This document shows positions 47,356 to 61,564 of a stretch of 64,000 nucleotides of DNA, piece by piece. The notes beneath the pieces were generated by a model. That model did no database searches and had not been told where the DNA came from. It worked only from the letters and a program-made list of their open reading frames with translations. Each line of letters opens with the position of its first letter. Within the stretch, counting starts at the first letter, position 1. Both the position numbers and the translations under genes were made by a program. This stretch comes from Ficedula albicollis (taxonomy: Eukaryota > Chordata > Aves > Passeriformes > Muscicapidae), in the NCBI RefSeq assembly GCF_000247815.1, contig NC_021673.1, positions 112,591,793 to 112,655,792 on the forward strand. The letters are read 5' to 3'.

Positions 47356-50300
47356 GTTTGGCAACATAAGACCTGTAGACACCTAGTAATAGATATAGAA
47401 TATTCTACAATATTTTGGGAGAAAAAGAATTATTCAGAAAACTTCAGCCATTAGAGTTAGCCAGAATTCTTTTGCAAGAGTATTACTAGAAATAATGGTA
47501 TGGGACAAGATTACAAGACATTTAGGAATGGGTGATTTAGTTCAGGGCAGACAGCATATATTCTCACCAAAGGAAAATTGTGTTAGACAAACTAGCTTGA
47601 ATGTGATTATTTTAATGTTCTGTTGTTGAAGGGATGAATTTGTGTCTGCAATTTATCTGATTTTCAAAACTATTTTTGATATTTGCCATGAAAGAGACCT
47701 AGTTTACAAAGGGGGAACTTCAGGCAGTTATCCAAATAGAGTAAAAATTATCTCAGGAAAGAGCATGTCAATTAACAATAACACTTCAGGTGGAAAAACA
47801 TATACAATCAGCAGTCAATAAGCACCACTTCCCTTGACCTATTGCACAAATTGCACTGAAATCAATGTCAAGAATGGCTAGACCTAGTGGTAAAGCATAT
47901 TAGGACTAACAAAATTACATTGGGTAACTGGGAAATGAATAGTAAAGCTGCATCAACACAGTTTATATCTGGAAATTAGATCAGTTCTGGTGCTCATTCA
48001 TACCATAATTCCTCATTTCCAACCTCTGTTTTGCAGTCTTTCACTCTTCAATTCAGCAAATCCTTTTCAGAAAATGTGAATGCCTTCTTTTATTAAAAGG
48101 GTTAGATGAATTTAAGATATTTATATAATGCATTTATTCCAACAAATATCAAACCCTGGGTTTACCTATAGTGACTTTCAGAGATTCATACCCAATGTGC
48201 TACATCTGCTCCCTAGAGAAGTGAATTTCTAGCCTAGATCATTGTTTCATTTCTGTCTTTGTCTTGTGCCAGGGATACATCACACTCATGTCCTAAAGAC
48301 CTTTTTTTGATTAGGCCATTAGGTATAATTCCCTTTCCAATGAAATCAGTTTGCCTTGTATTCTTTCAGTTTAACTTTCAATAAAATATTTCCCTTAATG
48401 CAAGCCTAAAATTCTTCAGGAAGCACTCAGTCTCATCTCTAAGTTATTTAAGACAAATGGATATATATCTAATGTCATATTAACTTTATAATCAAGACTC
48501 ATAAAGGAATTTTTACATTTTCTTTCATAATTGATAGAATTTGTGAGTGTACATGGCAGGTCAGATGGAAAATTACTACCAACAGTGCTCTACAGAAAAG
48601 ACTGTGTAAGTACTACTAAAAAAAGAGGTATGAGAGAGAATCAATAGGAAGGAGCTGGGGTTCACTCACCCCAAAACCATTGCCCCACTTCAAGACTGGC
48701 TTACTGATATCAGACAATGTCTGATAGCAACCAAGAAGAAGCAATAGGCTAAAAATAACTTAATTGCTTATATATCCGTATGGGGTTTTTATTTGAAGCT
48801 TGACATGGCCTCTCAGGTTGATTGAAAGGTATATCCTTGCTGTAAAATATCAAATAGCCACAAAAGGGAGGTGCTAGAATTTCACAGCTCATTGAAGGAA
48901 AGGGTTGTTTGCCAAACAGTTCGGTATACAAGGGAATTTCTGAGTATATAATGAACCTTTATTCTAATAAAGCTTCAATTATTCACTTGGATCATGTTTT
49001 CTGCTAGTTTCAAGGAAAATGCTAAATCCTTTTAGTCCTCCTAGGAGTTTTGAAAGGTAAGAGTGACCCTAGGATGTAAGGTATAACATTAAGGGAAGAG
49101 GAACATTCCCAAAACCTGAAACACTGACACCCACACTGAGAGGGAAGCAGAAAGCTACTTGAAGGTGGAAATTGACATCTACTGCAGTGTCAATACAGTA
49201 AATGTAGTTTTTCTTTTACTCTTAGTTTTCATTTTTTGAATCTCTGTTGTCACTTTTTAATATTCTAAGTGCTATTACTTACATAATTCCAACCAAAACA
49301 AAAATTAATGGAGCTGGGCAAAGTTACTTTTCACTGAAGGGAGATTGACAATAGAAATCAAGCCTCTGAGACACCTAAAAAAGTACTCTAATATCCCACC
49401 ATACCCTTAGTGTACCCACAGAGAAAGGAAAAAGCTTCCAACTCTAGTATGAAGGCCATGAAGGAGCAGGAGTACCAGTGACTGTCAGGAAGTTCCCTGA
49501 TATGTAGTGATATTGTGAAAGGGTAATAGCTTGAACCCTGAAAACCAAGGAGGGATTTTTCCAAAAATCCAAAAGAAGTGGAAGACTCAAATTAATATTC
49601 TCACTGTTTGATTTAGAGCAGAGATTTGGAAGAAGATAAAATTCCTTTCAGTACCATGCCCAGATCTGGGACATACGTTATTGTGGAGTTCCTTGAGCGT
49701 TATTGATGAAACTACTTTTTTTAGTATCATTTACTTAAAATTTCTTTCAGGCTGGTATTCTACTGTTAGATGAACACCTTAATGACTATTTCATCCTTTT
49801 GGTCTCCTTCAAAACTAATTATTCACAGTGTGTGAAAATGCAATGAGAAACCAAGATAGACTTATCCAAGGATAATGTGTAACCTGGTCATTCAGGCAAG
49901 TGTTCTTGGGAAACAAGGGAATTTTATTTGTTCCTATGAAACTTTGAAATCAGGTTTTCAAACCACTTTGTTCTCTGGATATGTGTTTGCATATTTTATT
50001 GGCTGACCATGTTTTAAAAATAATGTTTAAAATATCTTGATCTTTAACCTTACATGTGTTAAAAGAAACCACTGTCAGTAAATGGTTGACTGGGAGACAT
50101 GGTGATCTCCTTCTTGTTTTTATATCTTCTAATTTGTTTTCTTTGGTCAAGTATCTTCATCAGAAAGTTGAGGAGATGCATAAGAATAAGAAACTCTTCT
50201 TTTGTCTGTTCCTTCCAGACAAAAGGGAACTCTGTGTACCTTTCAGCTGCTAATTACCTTCAAGAGAAACCTCTCTAGTTCCACCTTCTCATTCTCCCTA

Positions 50301-51876
50301 TGGAGAGGAATATCTGTTTGAATCTCAATATCAATAATTTCCAAACTGCAGCGGCAGGAGGATGGCATATCTGCTCTTAGTACTCTCCCTTCTCAATCCC
50401 AGGGATGCTTGCAGGGGTGGGTGGTTCAGTATCTAACAGGGGTAAGATGTTGCCCATCAGCACCACTGAGCTATTCCTGCACAGTCTGTGGCCACCCCTC
50501 ATTCCTATGCTTAGGAGTGAACCTGAATAGCTTTAATGACCAGCAATGATAATATTATTTCCAAAGCAGGCCATGGTTGTGACACACAATGAAGGTGTTG
50601 CACTCTGAGGTGGAGCACTGAACACCAGAACAGATTGATGTATGGCAAATACCAAAACAGTGCAAACCATTTAGTTCCTTTTTTTCTGAGAAAAGTCTCT
50701 TTCATAAGAGCTTGATCCTTGTTGTCGTAATGCTAATGAGGCCTTCAACCAAATCTGCATTAGGCTATTTTCTGTGTCTTTGTGGAAATTACTGATTTGG
50801 AAAGCTACTGTGAATCATAGCATGCATCAGTTCCCTTCTCTGTTTCAAGGAATAAAATGATTTCTTCTTTCTCACTCTAAATTTCTGTTGTGGAGTGAAC
50901 CTTTTCTCATTTTTTAAACTAATCTGTAAGATTAATCATTAAGATGTCTGGTAGCCATAGTGCTGTCACTTTTCATAATATTCCTTATCCTGAATGCATG
51001 AGACAGAAATTCTACCTGCTCTTCTTAGAAGATGAGATAAAATCTATGTGTACAAAAAAGTCTGTTGACAGTTTTAGTAGATTCTTTGAAATGGTTTCTT
51101 ACAGAAATTACATTCTCCATATAAATTTATCCTTCTATGAATTCTCTAGGAAATTATTTAGATATTACTGTAAACCGTATAGTGTGTAGTGGGTTTGGAG
51201 CTGATCAGCACATTGTTGGATTTTTTTTCCCCATTCAAAACGAAAAAAAAATAATTTATGAAACAAAGCTTGCAATACCTTTCCCCCAACCCACAATAGA
51301 CATTCAACACAGACTAATTGTAGCTGAGAGCATTCCTGCTGATTTATGCTATTATAATCCTTTTGGAGCAGAAAGGCTTAAGAAGGCACAACACAAAGTC
51401 TCTTCCAGTTTCTAGAATTACAGTTTGCATAACAAGGCACATTCATCTTACATGTTAAACTGTTAAGAATTTTTTACTTTTCCAAGCAAATAAGCATGGA
51501 AAATGTAGGCCTAAAAAGACTTAACATAAGTACCCCTACTGTAAAGCATTTGGGGTGAGTTATAGTGTAGGTGTGCTTTACTAGCATGAAAGATTCTCAG
51601 AAGTGCTCATGACCTACAAAGGAAGGCAAAAATATGATTGTTATTAACCTAGAGAATTTTGTTTGTAACTTTCTACAAGATCTTTTTTGTCAGTTACTAA
51701 GTGCTAAGTCAAGTTACTTTGACACCAAATATTCTTATGAAGTATTTGCAAGATTAAGCTGTAACTCTGTGACCTTAATGATGATCTTAATGTAATTTTG
51801 AAGTAAATCTGAATGAACATGAGTTTATGTAGCTAATAAGAATGTGAATTCCAAACAATTAATCCATGCAGTTGAA
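47356..51876. other. Unique AT-rich DNA, no gene seen
   Basis: No gene or mobile element recognised in 4.5 kb; open frames are below 95 codons. A perfect hairpin lies at 48708-48726. The piece at 51180-51415 (92-codon plus frame) has mixed complexity but no domain. Confidence 0.65.
48708..48726. repeat. Perfect 9-bp inverted repeat, 1-nt centre
   Basis: TATCAGACA, a single A, then TGTCTGATA. A short near-palindrome in unique sequence with no RNA-gene context. Confidence 0.88.
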
Positions 51877-52012
51877 AATCACAGAATCACAGAATATTCT
51901 GAGTTGGAAGGCACCCACAAGGGATCATTGAGTCCAGCTCTCAAGTCAGTGGCCCATATAGAGATTGAAACCACAGCCTTGGTCTTATTAGCACCATGGT
52001 CTAATTAACAAG
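51877..52012 (-). mobile_element. tRNA-Ile-derived SINE with CR1 tail (TguSINE1-like)
   Basis: Read on the minus strand, the left part carries a tRNA-Ile-like segment: GGTGCTAATAAGACCAAGG (anticodon AAT region) followed by a degenerate B-box GGTTTCAATC and a GGGC-type acceptor end. It then passes into a CR1-like tail whose complement on the plus strand reads AATCACAGAATCACAGAA and TTGGAAGGCACCCACAAGG. A tRNA-Ile head fused to a CR1-type 3' end is the structure described for zebra-finch TguSINE1, found in songbirds. The A-box side of the tRNA part is truncated, so the copy is incomplete. It is a dead retroposon, not a tRNA gene. Confidence 0.82.
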
Positions 52013-55000
52013 CAGATAAAATATGGTTATCTTCTGAACTTTTGGAAATTTCTTCAGGAAGTTGTTTATTACTCTGGCACTATTAAACCTAGCTATTTTA
52101 GATGTAAATAAGAGGAAGAAAGTAAAAACTTGAAAGAAAAAGAAAAGAAGGGCTTGAAATGAAGCTCTTCTGACTCCTGATTCTGATATTTTTAAAATTT
52201 AATAAGTTTGTGACTCAGAAATAAATTCTAACATCTCTGTAAAGTGTTACAGAAAAATCAGTCTTATTTTAGGGTCAAGTCAGCTTGCATACACTGATTT
52301 CCCAGTAAAAAAATCTCACAGACCAGGATCAGGGTAAGGTTTCCTTCCTAAGGGAAGTGTGTTACAAAACCTGTTAAAAGACATTTCTACCTTAGCAGTG
52401 TTTTCATAGACATACAAAACAAGACAGATGATCACAGCCACCAGCTGACCAAGGATTCATCAGCCTTTTGCCAGGCCTTTCCTGCAGTTTGTGCACATAC
52501 ACTTATTAATGTTTATATACATGTTGGAACTTATGGTCCAGTAGAATTGCTAGCAATGTCCATCTCTTTCTGCTTTGCTTAGTACAAGAGAGATCCATCC
52601 CTAGTGTCTCTTCCTATTCTGTTCAGTCTGGTGCTTAGAGTCTGAGGAAAAAAATAAAAGGATGTGGGGATAAAAAGAAAACAAACCCAAACAATCATTC
52701 TTTTTAATTAGAGGTAGAATCTGCTGGGAAAGAAAAAAAAAAGTTCATGCAACAAGGTAAAAAGCTGCTGGTGGAAGAATTGACCTCACAGATGTTCCTT
52801 TGATGGTTTGTTTCTAAGTGACATTACTGACATGCAGCAATTCAACAAACAAAGAAACCCCTACTTATTAAATTCTTTCGTGTTTTACAGAAGATCTTTT
52901 TTGTTTATTTGTCTGATACCCCTTAACTCAAAGGTTGAATCATGATCTTCTCAGTATCAAGTCATGTCACTATAGCACTGGAGAATTATTTGACCTGCAG
53001 TCAAAATTTCTGCTTTTGTGAATCAAGGTCTGGTGCCCAATGGTATCACCATTCACACCCCTCTATTTAAAGAACTGTGTACTGTAAGAAATATGGGCCA
53101 CTAAAACTAGTAATATTCCTACTTAATTGTCTTAATACCACAGGTGTCCCTGAGGTAAAAAAAGGGAGAAAGTATCCTTTAAATATCCATGACTATGCAG
53201 GGGAAAAAAAAAATAAAATTCCATAATCTTTACTCTCCAGGCATTAGAAAAAACTCAGTTTTTAAATGAAATGCCTAACTGAATTATCAAATTCCTACAT
53301 TTCTTTAGAAAAAACCCCAGACCAAAGCAAAGAGATTACACTCCTTCAGGAGACACTAGGATCAAGCCAACGCTGAAGTCCTGCAGACTTCACTGCATCC
53401 TGTGACTGCAGAACTTTGTCCTATGCATCAAAACTGTGACCTGATCAGCCACTGATGCATCTGAAAGGGATACTGGCTTCTCCATAAATTAGCTCAAAAA
53501 CATCCTTTTGCTCTCAAAACTAATAATTAGGTTTGGCTGCCTGTTGCATTAATATTCTGATTGAGTCATTTGAACTCATCGAGTTATTGATTCAAATTTA
53601 ATTGTAACATTAACTTGATGTTTACACTGTTTAAATGTAATTAGCTCTAAGAAAGTTTGGGAAATTTACATAATAGAAAGCTTATTGAAGATGTATCTTT
53701 TTCCCTCACGTTTTCATATGAATCTGGCTATTCTGCCAGCATATTATTGTATCAAAACTAAGGCAAAGAGAACTTCAGCTAGAAATTCTGTAAACTACAC
53801 ATTTTTGCTTACTAGCTACTATCTAGTGTTGTTATATTGGCAAAACTCAAATGTCAGCTTGATTAGTCATTTATCTTCCTAATCAAAATAGTTATGAAAA
53901 TTGGTTAAAGATTTAATATATAAAGATATAAAAATGATTACTTTTTTGTATAATAATTTTCATTTCTTTCACATTGAATCTTTGACAGGTTTTTTTCCTA
54001 TAAGTTTTGTAAGAATTTGGGAATGGGTGGGAAATTTTGCCAAAATCTTAGCTATGCTTTCACTATTATCCTTGTGGACACATGAAGTAAACAATGATCT
54101 CCAGAAAAGTGAACTAAACCCAAAGTTTAGAATCAGAAATTACTTTTTCATTATATGGGAGCTGAGCTGCATTTTTTTTTTTCATTTAGGTCAATATGTA
54201 AGAACAACAAAATCAGAAGGAATTCATTACCTAAACTGACATGTGCCCATTGTCAGTTTTACTTTATATTTGGCCTTTCTAAACAACAGGGACATTATTT
54301 TAAAACAGTTATAAGGCAGATGAAAAATATACTAATGGAGGAAATATCCAGGAGGGCTCCGAGACAGATACATGCATGAGAAAGACATGAAAATATGTTA
54401 TCTATAAAAGCATAAAAGAACTTCACTTGACTTGCATGACTTTTTGTATCAAGCATGCTACAGCAGTCTTTTGATTTTAATATGAAACTATAGTAAGGAT
54501 CATTGCACTAATGCATGAGGATTTGTGATAATGTTGCAGAAATTTTACTGTCAAAACTGAACTGCAGTGTAATGACTTTTGTTATCATGGTTTCTAATAA
54601 CTATTCAGCATGAATTGACCCTACATATGTTTTACTGCAATAATATGTCAGTTATCCAGAAAGCAAAAAAAAAAGGAACAGAAATTAATTGACTCCCTCG
54701 ACCCAAAATATTACTATAATGTGGCCACCTGAAGATGTACCACCAGGTAATGGATATGAGAATGAATATTTTACTTACATTTTAATGCAATTAGAATTTG
54801 CATTATAGTTTTTCAATAAAATTATGTGAATAAAACAAATTGTCAATATTTAGCAAGACAATGCCACTTGCAGTGTTAAGGACAGACAGTAGACAGAAGT
54901 AAATAGTTACTTAACTTATAAAAACATGTAATACCTACATGTTTCAGACCTTTAACTAGAAGAATAAAAGCTAATGTCTACAATGCAACCATAGGCACAG

Positions 55001-55730
55001 TAGCACAATACATTGGAAGTATCAATTTTGACCCATGAAACAGATATTCTAAGATCATTCAGTACAAAAAGAAAGATATTGTAGAAAACTAGAGTTTTGT
55101 TTAAAGCATAATCACATTCCTGGTGCTAATGTGCCAGCCCACTGAGATTTTCAGAAGAAACTGCTGCTATATATCTGAAGGGAAGAAGCTCTATTATTCA
55201 AGATTTTGTTTTACTGAAGGTCTACCACATAATGATCAATCTACAAGTCTTTTATGCACAGAATTTTGCCACACCAAAATGCTCATGTAAAAGCTAATAA
55301 CCTATCAACATTACAACTCCCCCCCAAATCCATTAAAAAACCCCAACACTTACACTCAAAACTAAGTATTTAGGGGAAATACTAGGTACTAAATGGAATG
55401 TATTTAAAGATAGTATCCATATCCATTTTAGTTTATTCCAAAGCCATCTTGGAAAAATGGAAATGTATGATTCATGTTTCAATGAAGATTGCACGTTCAG
55501 CATGATGGACATGCCATCGATCATTGATAGAAAAGTCACTGATAGACTATCCGTTGACAGTGGAAGATACAGATATAAGGGATATATAAAAAATGTCTTG
55601 TGGACAGCAGAGTTTTTTCCAGAGAGTAAACTAAGAAAAAAAAAAATTGGGATAAGAGCATCTCAAGGTAAAGAACTATACAGAAATACTTTTATTGTTT
55701 AGAATGATATTTGATCAAATTAAACATTAG
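52013..55730. other. Unique AT-rich DNA, no gene seen
   Basis: No gene or further repeat element recognised. The longest open frame is 112 codons (53901-54239, +), rich in Phe, Ile and Leu as expected from AT-rich random DNA. Confidence 0.65.
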
Positions 55731-55864
55731 AATCATAGAAAGGTTTTGGTTGGAAGGGACCCCTAGAGACCATCTAGTTCCAGCTCCCCTGTTTGGGCAG
55801 GGACACCTTCTACTAGACCAGGTTGCCCAAATCGCCATCCAATTTGGCCTTGAGTGTTTCCAGT
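55731..55864 (-). mobile_element. CR1 LINE 3'-end fragment, minus orientation
   Basis: On the plus strand the segment begins AATCATAGAAAGGTTTTGG, continues TTGGAAGGGACCCCTAGAG and ACCATCTAGTTCCAGC, then GGGCAGGGACACCTTCTACT and ACCAGGTTGCCC, and ends TTGAGTGTTTCCAG. This is the reverse complement of the avian CR1 3' region in the expected order. The copy is 5'-truncated to about 135 bp, the usual fate of CR1 insertions. Beyond it follows an A-rich stretch at about 55867-55912. Confidence 0.93.
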
Positions 55865-58800
55865 TAAAATGAAGAAAAAGAAAATAAGAAAAAAAAAAGA
55901 AAATGAAAAATAAGTTGCCTTTTACACTAATACTTGTAAAATTGTCTTAATTTTGAATAATTTTGTATGCATAGGGAAGAAATTTCTCAGGAATTAAATA
56001 GGGATGAACACACTTTCTTCTTGAACATTCATGTCATTGTAGTAGTGCCCGTATAATACAGAGCACCAAGAGAAATCATTATTTTGACACTCCTCCAGAA
56101 TTGATTTTCTATTGCTGCTCTAATTCCCTTATTAGCAAAATCCCACAAAGAAAATGCACCTTCTTTTTATAGGCAGTGTATATCAGCATGTTTTTTTCCT
56201 TTTGTTGTAGTTCCTAAATACTTTCTTCATGTGAGAGTGGTAGGAATATTTTAATAGTTGGACTGGTTATTCATTGAACAAAAGGAAGAGTTGTCAAAAG
56301 GTTTTAGATTAAGTTGTCTCTGTAATACTTAAATTAACATTTCAAAAAGAATTCATCTTCTTCCTACAATAGGGCTGCTGGACTGTCCAAAATTTCAAAT
56401 ATTGCCATCACTGATTCCTATGACAATCCTGGTATATGTATTGTAAAGCTGATTATAAGCTCCTACAGAACTGCAACATCCTCATCACCACTTTATTCAT
56501 AAACAAGATTTTTAAAAGCAATTATTATACAGGATTATTATATAGCACTGCTGATGAACTAGATCCTGTTGGTATTGCATTCCTATTTTTCTATATTTTA
56601 CTATGTTTATTTTATTGTATTCAAATAGAGAAGGAAGCAATAATATATGCCAACCCATTTGCAATTTTCTTTTGCTTCCAGACTACATTGAGATGCGTGA
56701 TAATATCATCAATACTATGTCCAGAAGAGGGAAACTGTTGAGGGAAAAATCTGGTTCACAAATATTACCAAGTGCTACTAAATTCTGAGAATGCAGAAGC
56801 CAGATATCCTCACATTCAAAGAAGTAAAATATCCAGCTGATAACCTTACATAGATATTTTTCTCTGTAGAGAGATTTGAAGAAAGTGTATCATAATTCTA
56901 CATTCAGAAAAAAATACTTTAAATTCCTGCTATATTTCCTGCTGAATTTAAATAACAATATTCCTAGCATTACCTCTGCTATGATATCAACAGAACATAA
57001 TTTATCCTCACTTGGTGAAGAGAGATAGGTAATTACTTCTTCTGATTTTTGTGTTTTAAATACCCAACTTGTTCCCCAGGTATGGTTATCCCTAAGAATA
57101 TATGACTTAAAACCAATTTTGTTGTGAAATACAGAAGACATATATAGTTAGCAAGAACAACTGGGAAGGGATTTTCTTGTTTATATTTATCAGGAGCAAA
57201 CGGAATCCAGTGAATTTTAAATGCAATGCTAACTGGTGGTAAGAAGAAATGAGCAGTGAAAATATGGGTATGAGATAAAAAATGGTTTGCTAAAAGTAAA
57301 GTACTAGCAAGTAATCCGAATTGCGCATCTAATTTATAATTTGAACACTTCTCCACTGTACTTTGAGAAAATGGAGTGAAATATCAATATACCAGGACAT
57401 GGTTCCTTTGTAGGGCCTGAGTTAATAAAGTTTCCTCCCCAAAACTTATAACTTAAATGCATATTAATTTTCAGAAATGTAGACCTTGAAGGCAAACAAG
57501 CAATAATGTGACCAAAATACCTGAACAGTACATTTGACTGATTACAGTTGGTAATGATAAGCTTTTATTTTGACAGCTATGTATAAACACAAGAAAAAGA
57601 AACAGAAAATACTTCCTGTGTCAATCAGGACTACATTACCACGACAAAGTTCTGCAATATCACTTGACTTAGGTTTCCCAGCACTGCTAATTTAAAAAAA
57701 AAAAAAAAGAAAAAGGAAAGAAAGAAAGAAAAATAAGTTTTAAAAACCTTAGATGAACTGCTCTGTAAAAATAATAAAAAATCCCACCACAGCAAGTAAG
57801 AAAAATGAAAACATGAAAGGGTAAAATAGCCAAGAAGAAAATAATTTGGGTGATAGCACTGCAGGTATTCTACTATTATTAAGTAGCTATACTGAAGATA
57901 TGAATTTTAGAGAAGAGATAAATGAATTGAATGAGTGATATCATCACTTTACCTGCTGACAGCCTCTAACATCACCTCCCACCCTGATGCAATTTTCATA
58001 GATTTCTGTGAGATCTGCCTTAAATAGAAAGATTTCATATTCTTGAGATAACCACAGGTTTTCTTTATTAATTTGATCCAGAGAAACCCAAAGAGAAAAG
58101 TAATTGACTACTTAGTGGAAAATACCTTTCTAGAGAATATAATTATAGGTCACTTACACAGTGTCCCTGAATCATTCACATATGAACATCTGCAAAAGAT
58201 AGGTGACAAGATTATGGTTCCAGTGAAACAAATGGAAAAACTACAAATGAATTTTGGGTGGTTAGGATTTTTCTGAATGTATTTGTAGTAAAGTATGTTA
58301 TTAATAAATTATTTTTACAGAAAATAACAATGCAAATAGTTACAATAATAGCTACTAAAAAGAACACATCCTCTATTTTACTGCAGAAGATCTTTCTGCA
58401 TAAAAGCCAGAATCTTAACTGCCAGAGAATACAAGTTTATTCATACCTTTTACTTTTCCTAACTCTGATTTTCCAAATTGTTAGTAAAGATGACTCAACT
58501 GAATACATGTGTGTTTCCTTAATAATTTCAATGTTTCCAATTGGAGCAACGTGATTTTAAAGACTTTTATAATTTTTTGAATCTCATAGTCTAATGCCAG
58601 GTGAAGTTGTTCGCAATGTACGCTTCTGTAATCAGAAAAAAATCCATTTTTTAAAAATCTGATTTTGATTGAGCTTTCTCTGATTATAATGATATTGCAT
58701 GATCTTTGACATAGAATTCTGTATTAATTTTCATTATTTTTCCATTAGAAACCACTTACAGGAAAGACAGCCCAAGGAGTTTTTTAATCATAGCTTAGTT

Positions 58801-61184
58801 GAATACTGAAATTTCACTGTTTGACATTCAGAACTTCTTTTAATTTCATCACCATAAAACAACAGGATGGCTGATTTCCATACTTCAAAACATTTATTCA
58901 AATATATTTTAAATGTACAGCCTTAAAGTGCATGTTTAAAACAACATGGGTAGTGACTGAGTGCTACTGAGCTGAGAAGAGCACAAAAATCCCCCATCAA
59001 GCAAATGCAAAACTCATGAAATTTATGTATTTTGTTGCCAGTCATATTTGGGAGGTATTTTCTTTATACACATAATACACACACAATAATTTCCATCATA
59101 CATATAATGTATGTGTACATTATAAGGTGGAGTGGAGGACAGTTTACAGTTATCACACCTTGTAGAAACCTGGACTAACTAAGCCCAAACTTCCATGAGA
59201 GGAGTGCTACAATCCAAGGCAATATTTCAAAACCTCCTGATGCAAAAGCCTGAGTGTAAAACCTTTTAGAGGAGGAGGATTCTGCTCAAGAGCCGTGCAA
59301 GGGGACTCTGTAATCCCATTTGCAGAGCCATGTGTGCCCCTGCAGAAAGCAGAGCGAGCAGAACCACTAGAGCAGCTGGAGCAAATGTCAGCATCGTCTG
59401 CTCCCTGGACGGAGCCTGCTGACCCAGCAGGAGCCAGGGCAGCCCTCTGGCCTGGCAGTCTGAAACTGAGAGTGAAACAGCACCATAGGCAGTGGGCTGC
59501 AGCCACCTGTCCCACTGGTTGCCTCACCAAAATCCGAACAAAGGAATTGTCCATAATTTTGGGTTTATTTTTGAAAGAAGAATATTAGACGTTATTCTAT
59601 TTACCTCCCTGCTGCTCTTCTCCCATTTGACAGAAAACTCTTTAGGTTAAAAGGTGGAAAAATATATTCTGAGCATAAAGGAGTACAGATTAATTTGGCC
59701 AGGTTCAAACCACCGTTTTTAGGTGAATTCTACAAAAAGATCCTGTTGCTGCTACTCAAGCTGTCTTTGGAAAAATAACATAAATACATATTGGGAATAT
59801 TTCTGAAACAACAAAAATTTCAACCTTTTATACTATAGCTATACGTTTGTTCACAACCCAGGAGGTCTAGGGGACATTGGTAAAACTCAGACCATGCTTT
59901 AGTACCTCCCATATCTCTAAAGGAAATCTTGTGAAATCCTGGACTAATAAACTCTGACTTCTTCTGGAGTCCCAATGCATAATACTGAAGAATCGCACGT
60001 TTTCTGAATCTCTTCCCAAGTGGGTAATTTAGTGTCTCACCTTTTGAAGACAAAACTATCCAAGGGAAATAGTAGCATGCCTGATGAACAGATCCCCAGC
60101 AATCCCTTGGAACTAGTCAAATTTTGGGAGTTCCCAAGACAGTTAGCATATTAACAATGATTTTACACCTTTTACTATGCAATGTCTTAATCAAAGACAT
60201 ATTCACCTTTGTTTCTGTATTTCTACAAAATTTCTAAAAACCTTGGTTAGAAGCTACTTGTGGTTATGCAACTAAATGTAAAAATTCTTTCTGTACAGAC
60301 TGTCACTCTGTAAATCATTAAAATATTAAAATGGTATGTGTCTTTCAGAAATCTCAAAATAATAAAAAAGAAAGATGGCTAATTAATTGAAGAAGATGTG
60401 ATTATCTTCTTGATTAATCTTTGCACAGTTTTCAGGTTTCCTTAACAAATATAGAATGCTTGATGTTAATATGCTTACCTTCAATTCCTGGAAACACATA
60501 ATGTTTTCATCATCCCAGTATTTTCACATACATAAGGAATATGGGGAAATGACAGAAAAGTTTGAAGTGTAGTAATTTTCACCAATATGTTTACCTTATT
60601 AAAAAATCAGTGAGGTTCTACTATTTTATATGATTTAAAATGGTCCAGATGTTTTGAGAATTAATAACATGCCAAAGGGGACAAGAGCTTTCTTCAGATG
60701 TCATCAGACTCAGTGGCTATGTCGTTATGGACAGTTTTACTGCTTGTCCAGACCCCAAAATTGCTTCATTGCATAGCTTATGTCAGACAAAGAAAAATGG
60801 TTCTTTTTCTCTAATTCACTCCTCTGAATAAAGAGCTGATGTTTGGAAAGCAAAGAGCATACGTCCTTTAAATACTGGACTGTGGCTCACTGACATTTCT
60901 ACAGAGAAACCTTTCCCAGAATGTAGGCAGGAAAGAGAGTCCTTAAGTGCATTCCGGCTTTAGGAAAAAGGTAAATGGTCAAATTGTCACCAACCTTGAC
61001 ATGCAGAATATGCACTGCACCTCTTTCTACTGATTTAGGAAAACAGGGATGGACATCTCAAAACTGGTTGTAAGATATTCAAGTAGACAATTCTGACATT
61101 TGTTTCTGTTTTATCTGAGGCACTCAAACTTCTGAATTTGTAGACTCGCAAACCTATAAAAAAGCACCACAGCTCATGATCTTT
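55865..61184. other. Unique AT-rich DNA, no gene seen
   Basis: No coding gene recognised; open frames reach 115 codons (59207-59554, -). That one lies in a moderately GC-rich patch (about 59290-59520) which interrupts AT-rich flanks and has overlapping frames on both strands but no known domain. A purine-only tract at 57694-57733 is listed. An imperfect inverted repeat occurs at 60382-60418. Confidence 0.6.
57694..57733 (+). repeat. Homopurine (A/G) tract, 40 bp
   Basis: A run of A followed by AAAG-type motifs with no pyrimidine across 40 bp. Low-complexity DNA, possibly an old polyA-derived microsatellite. Confidence 0.88.
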
Positions 61185-61564
61185 TTTTGCTCCTCAGCAA
61201 AACTTGATCAAAGACTTCTAGTTCACAAGACTTTGTCCATTGGTGCATTTGACATCTTCAAACATTCTGGAATTTGCATTCAAAACATGGGAAGAAATTT
61301 TTAGATTTGTACATTCAAATAAAATTTCTTTTCTCGGTGGAAAACATCCAATAATTCAGAGGAATTTCTTGGTCTTTTGCTCCTCAGCAAAACTTGATCA
61401 AAGACTTCTAGTTCACAAGACTTTGTCCATTGGTGCATTTGACATCTTCAAACATTCGGGAATTTGCATTCAAAACATGGGAAGAAATTTTTAGATTTGT
61501 ACATTCAAATAAAATTTCTTTTCTCGGTGGAAAACACCCAATTATTCAGAGGAATTTCTTGATG
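61185..61564 (+). repeat. 190-bp two-copy tandem duplication
   Basis: Copy 1 at 61185-61374 and copy 2 at 61375-61564 share TTTTGCTCCTCAGCAAAAC at the start. Only about three substitutions are seen (CATTCTGG/CATTCGGG, ACATCCAATA/ACACCCAATT), about 98 percent identity. An 84-codon plus frame repeats part of its own sequence because of this duplication. Confidence 0.96.

Noticed and set aside
51900..52012. A functional tRNA-Ile gene
   Set aside because: The tRNA-like part is truncated on the A-box side, has many changes from a working tRNA, and is joined to a CR1-type tail, so it is a SINE remnant.
60382..60418. Hairpin with arms near ATTAATTGAAGAAGAT
   Set aside because: Pairing is imperfect and it lacks features of a microRNA precursor or transposon end.
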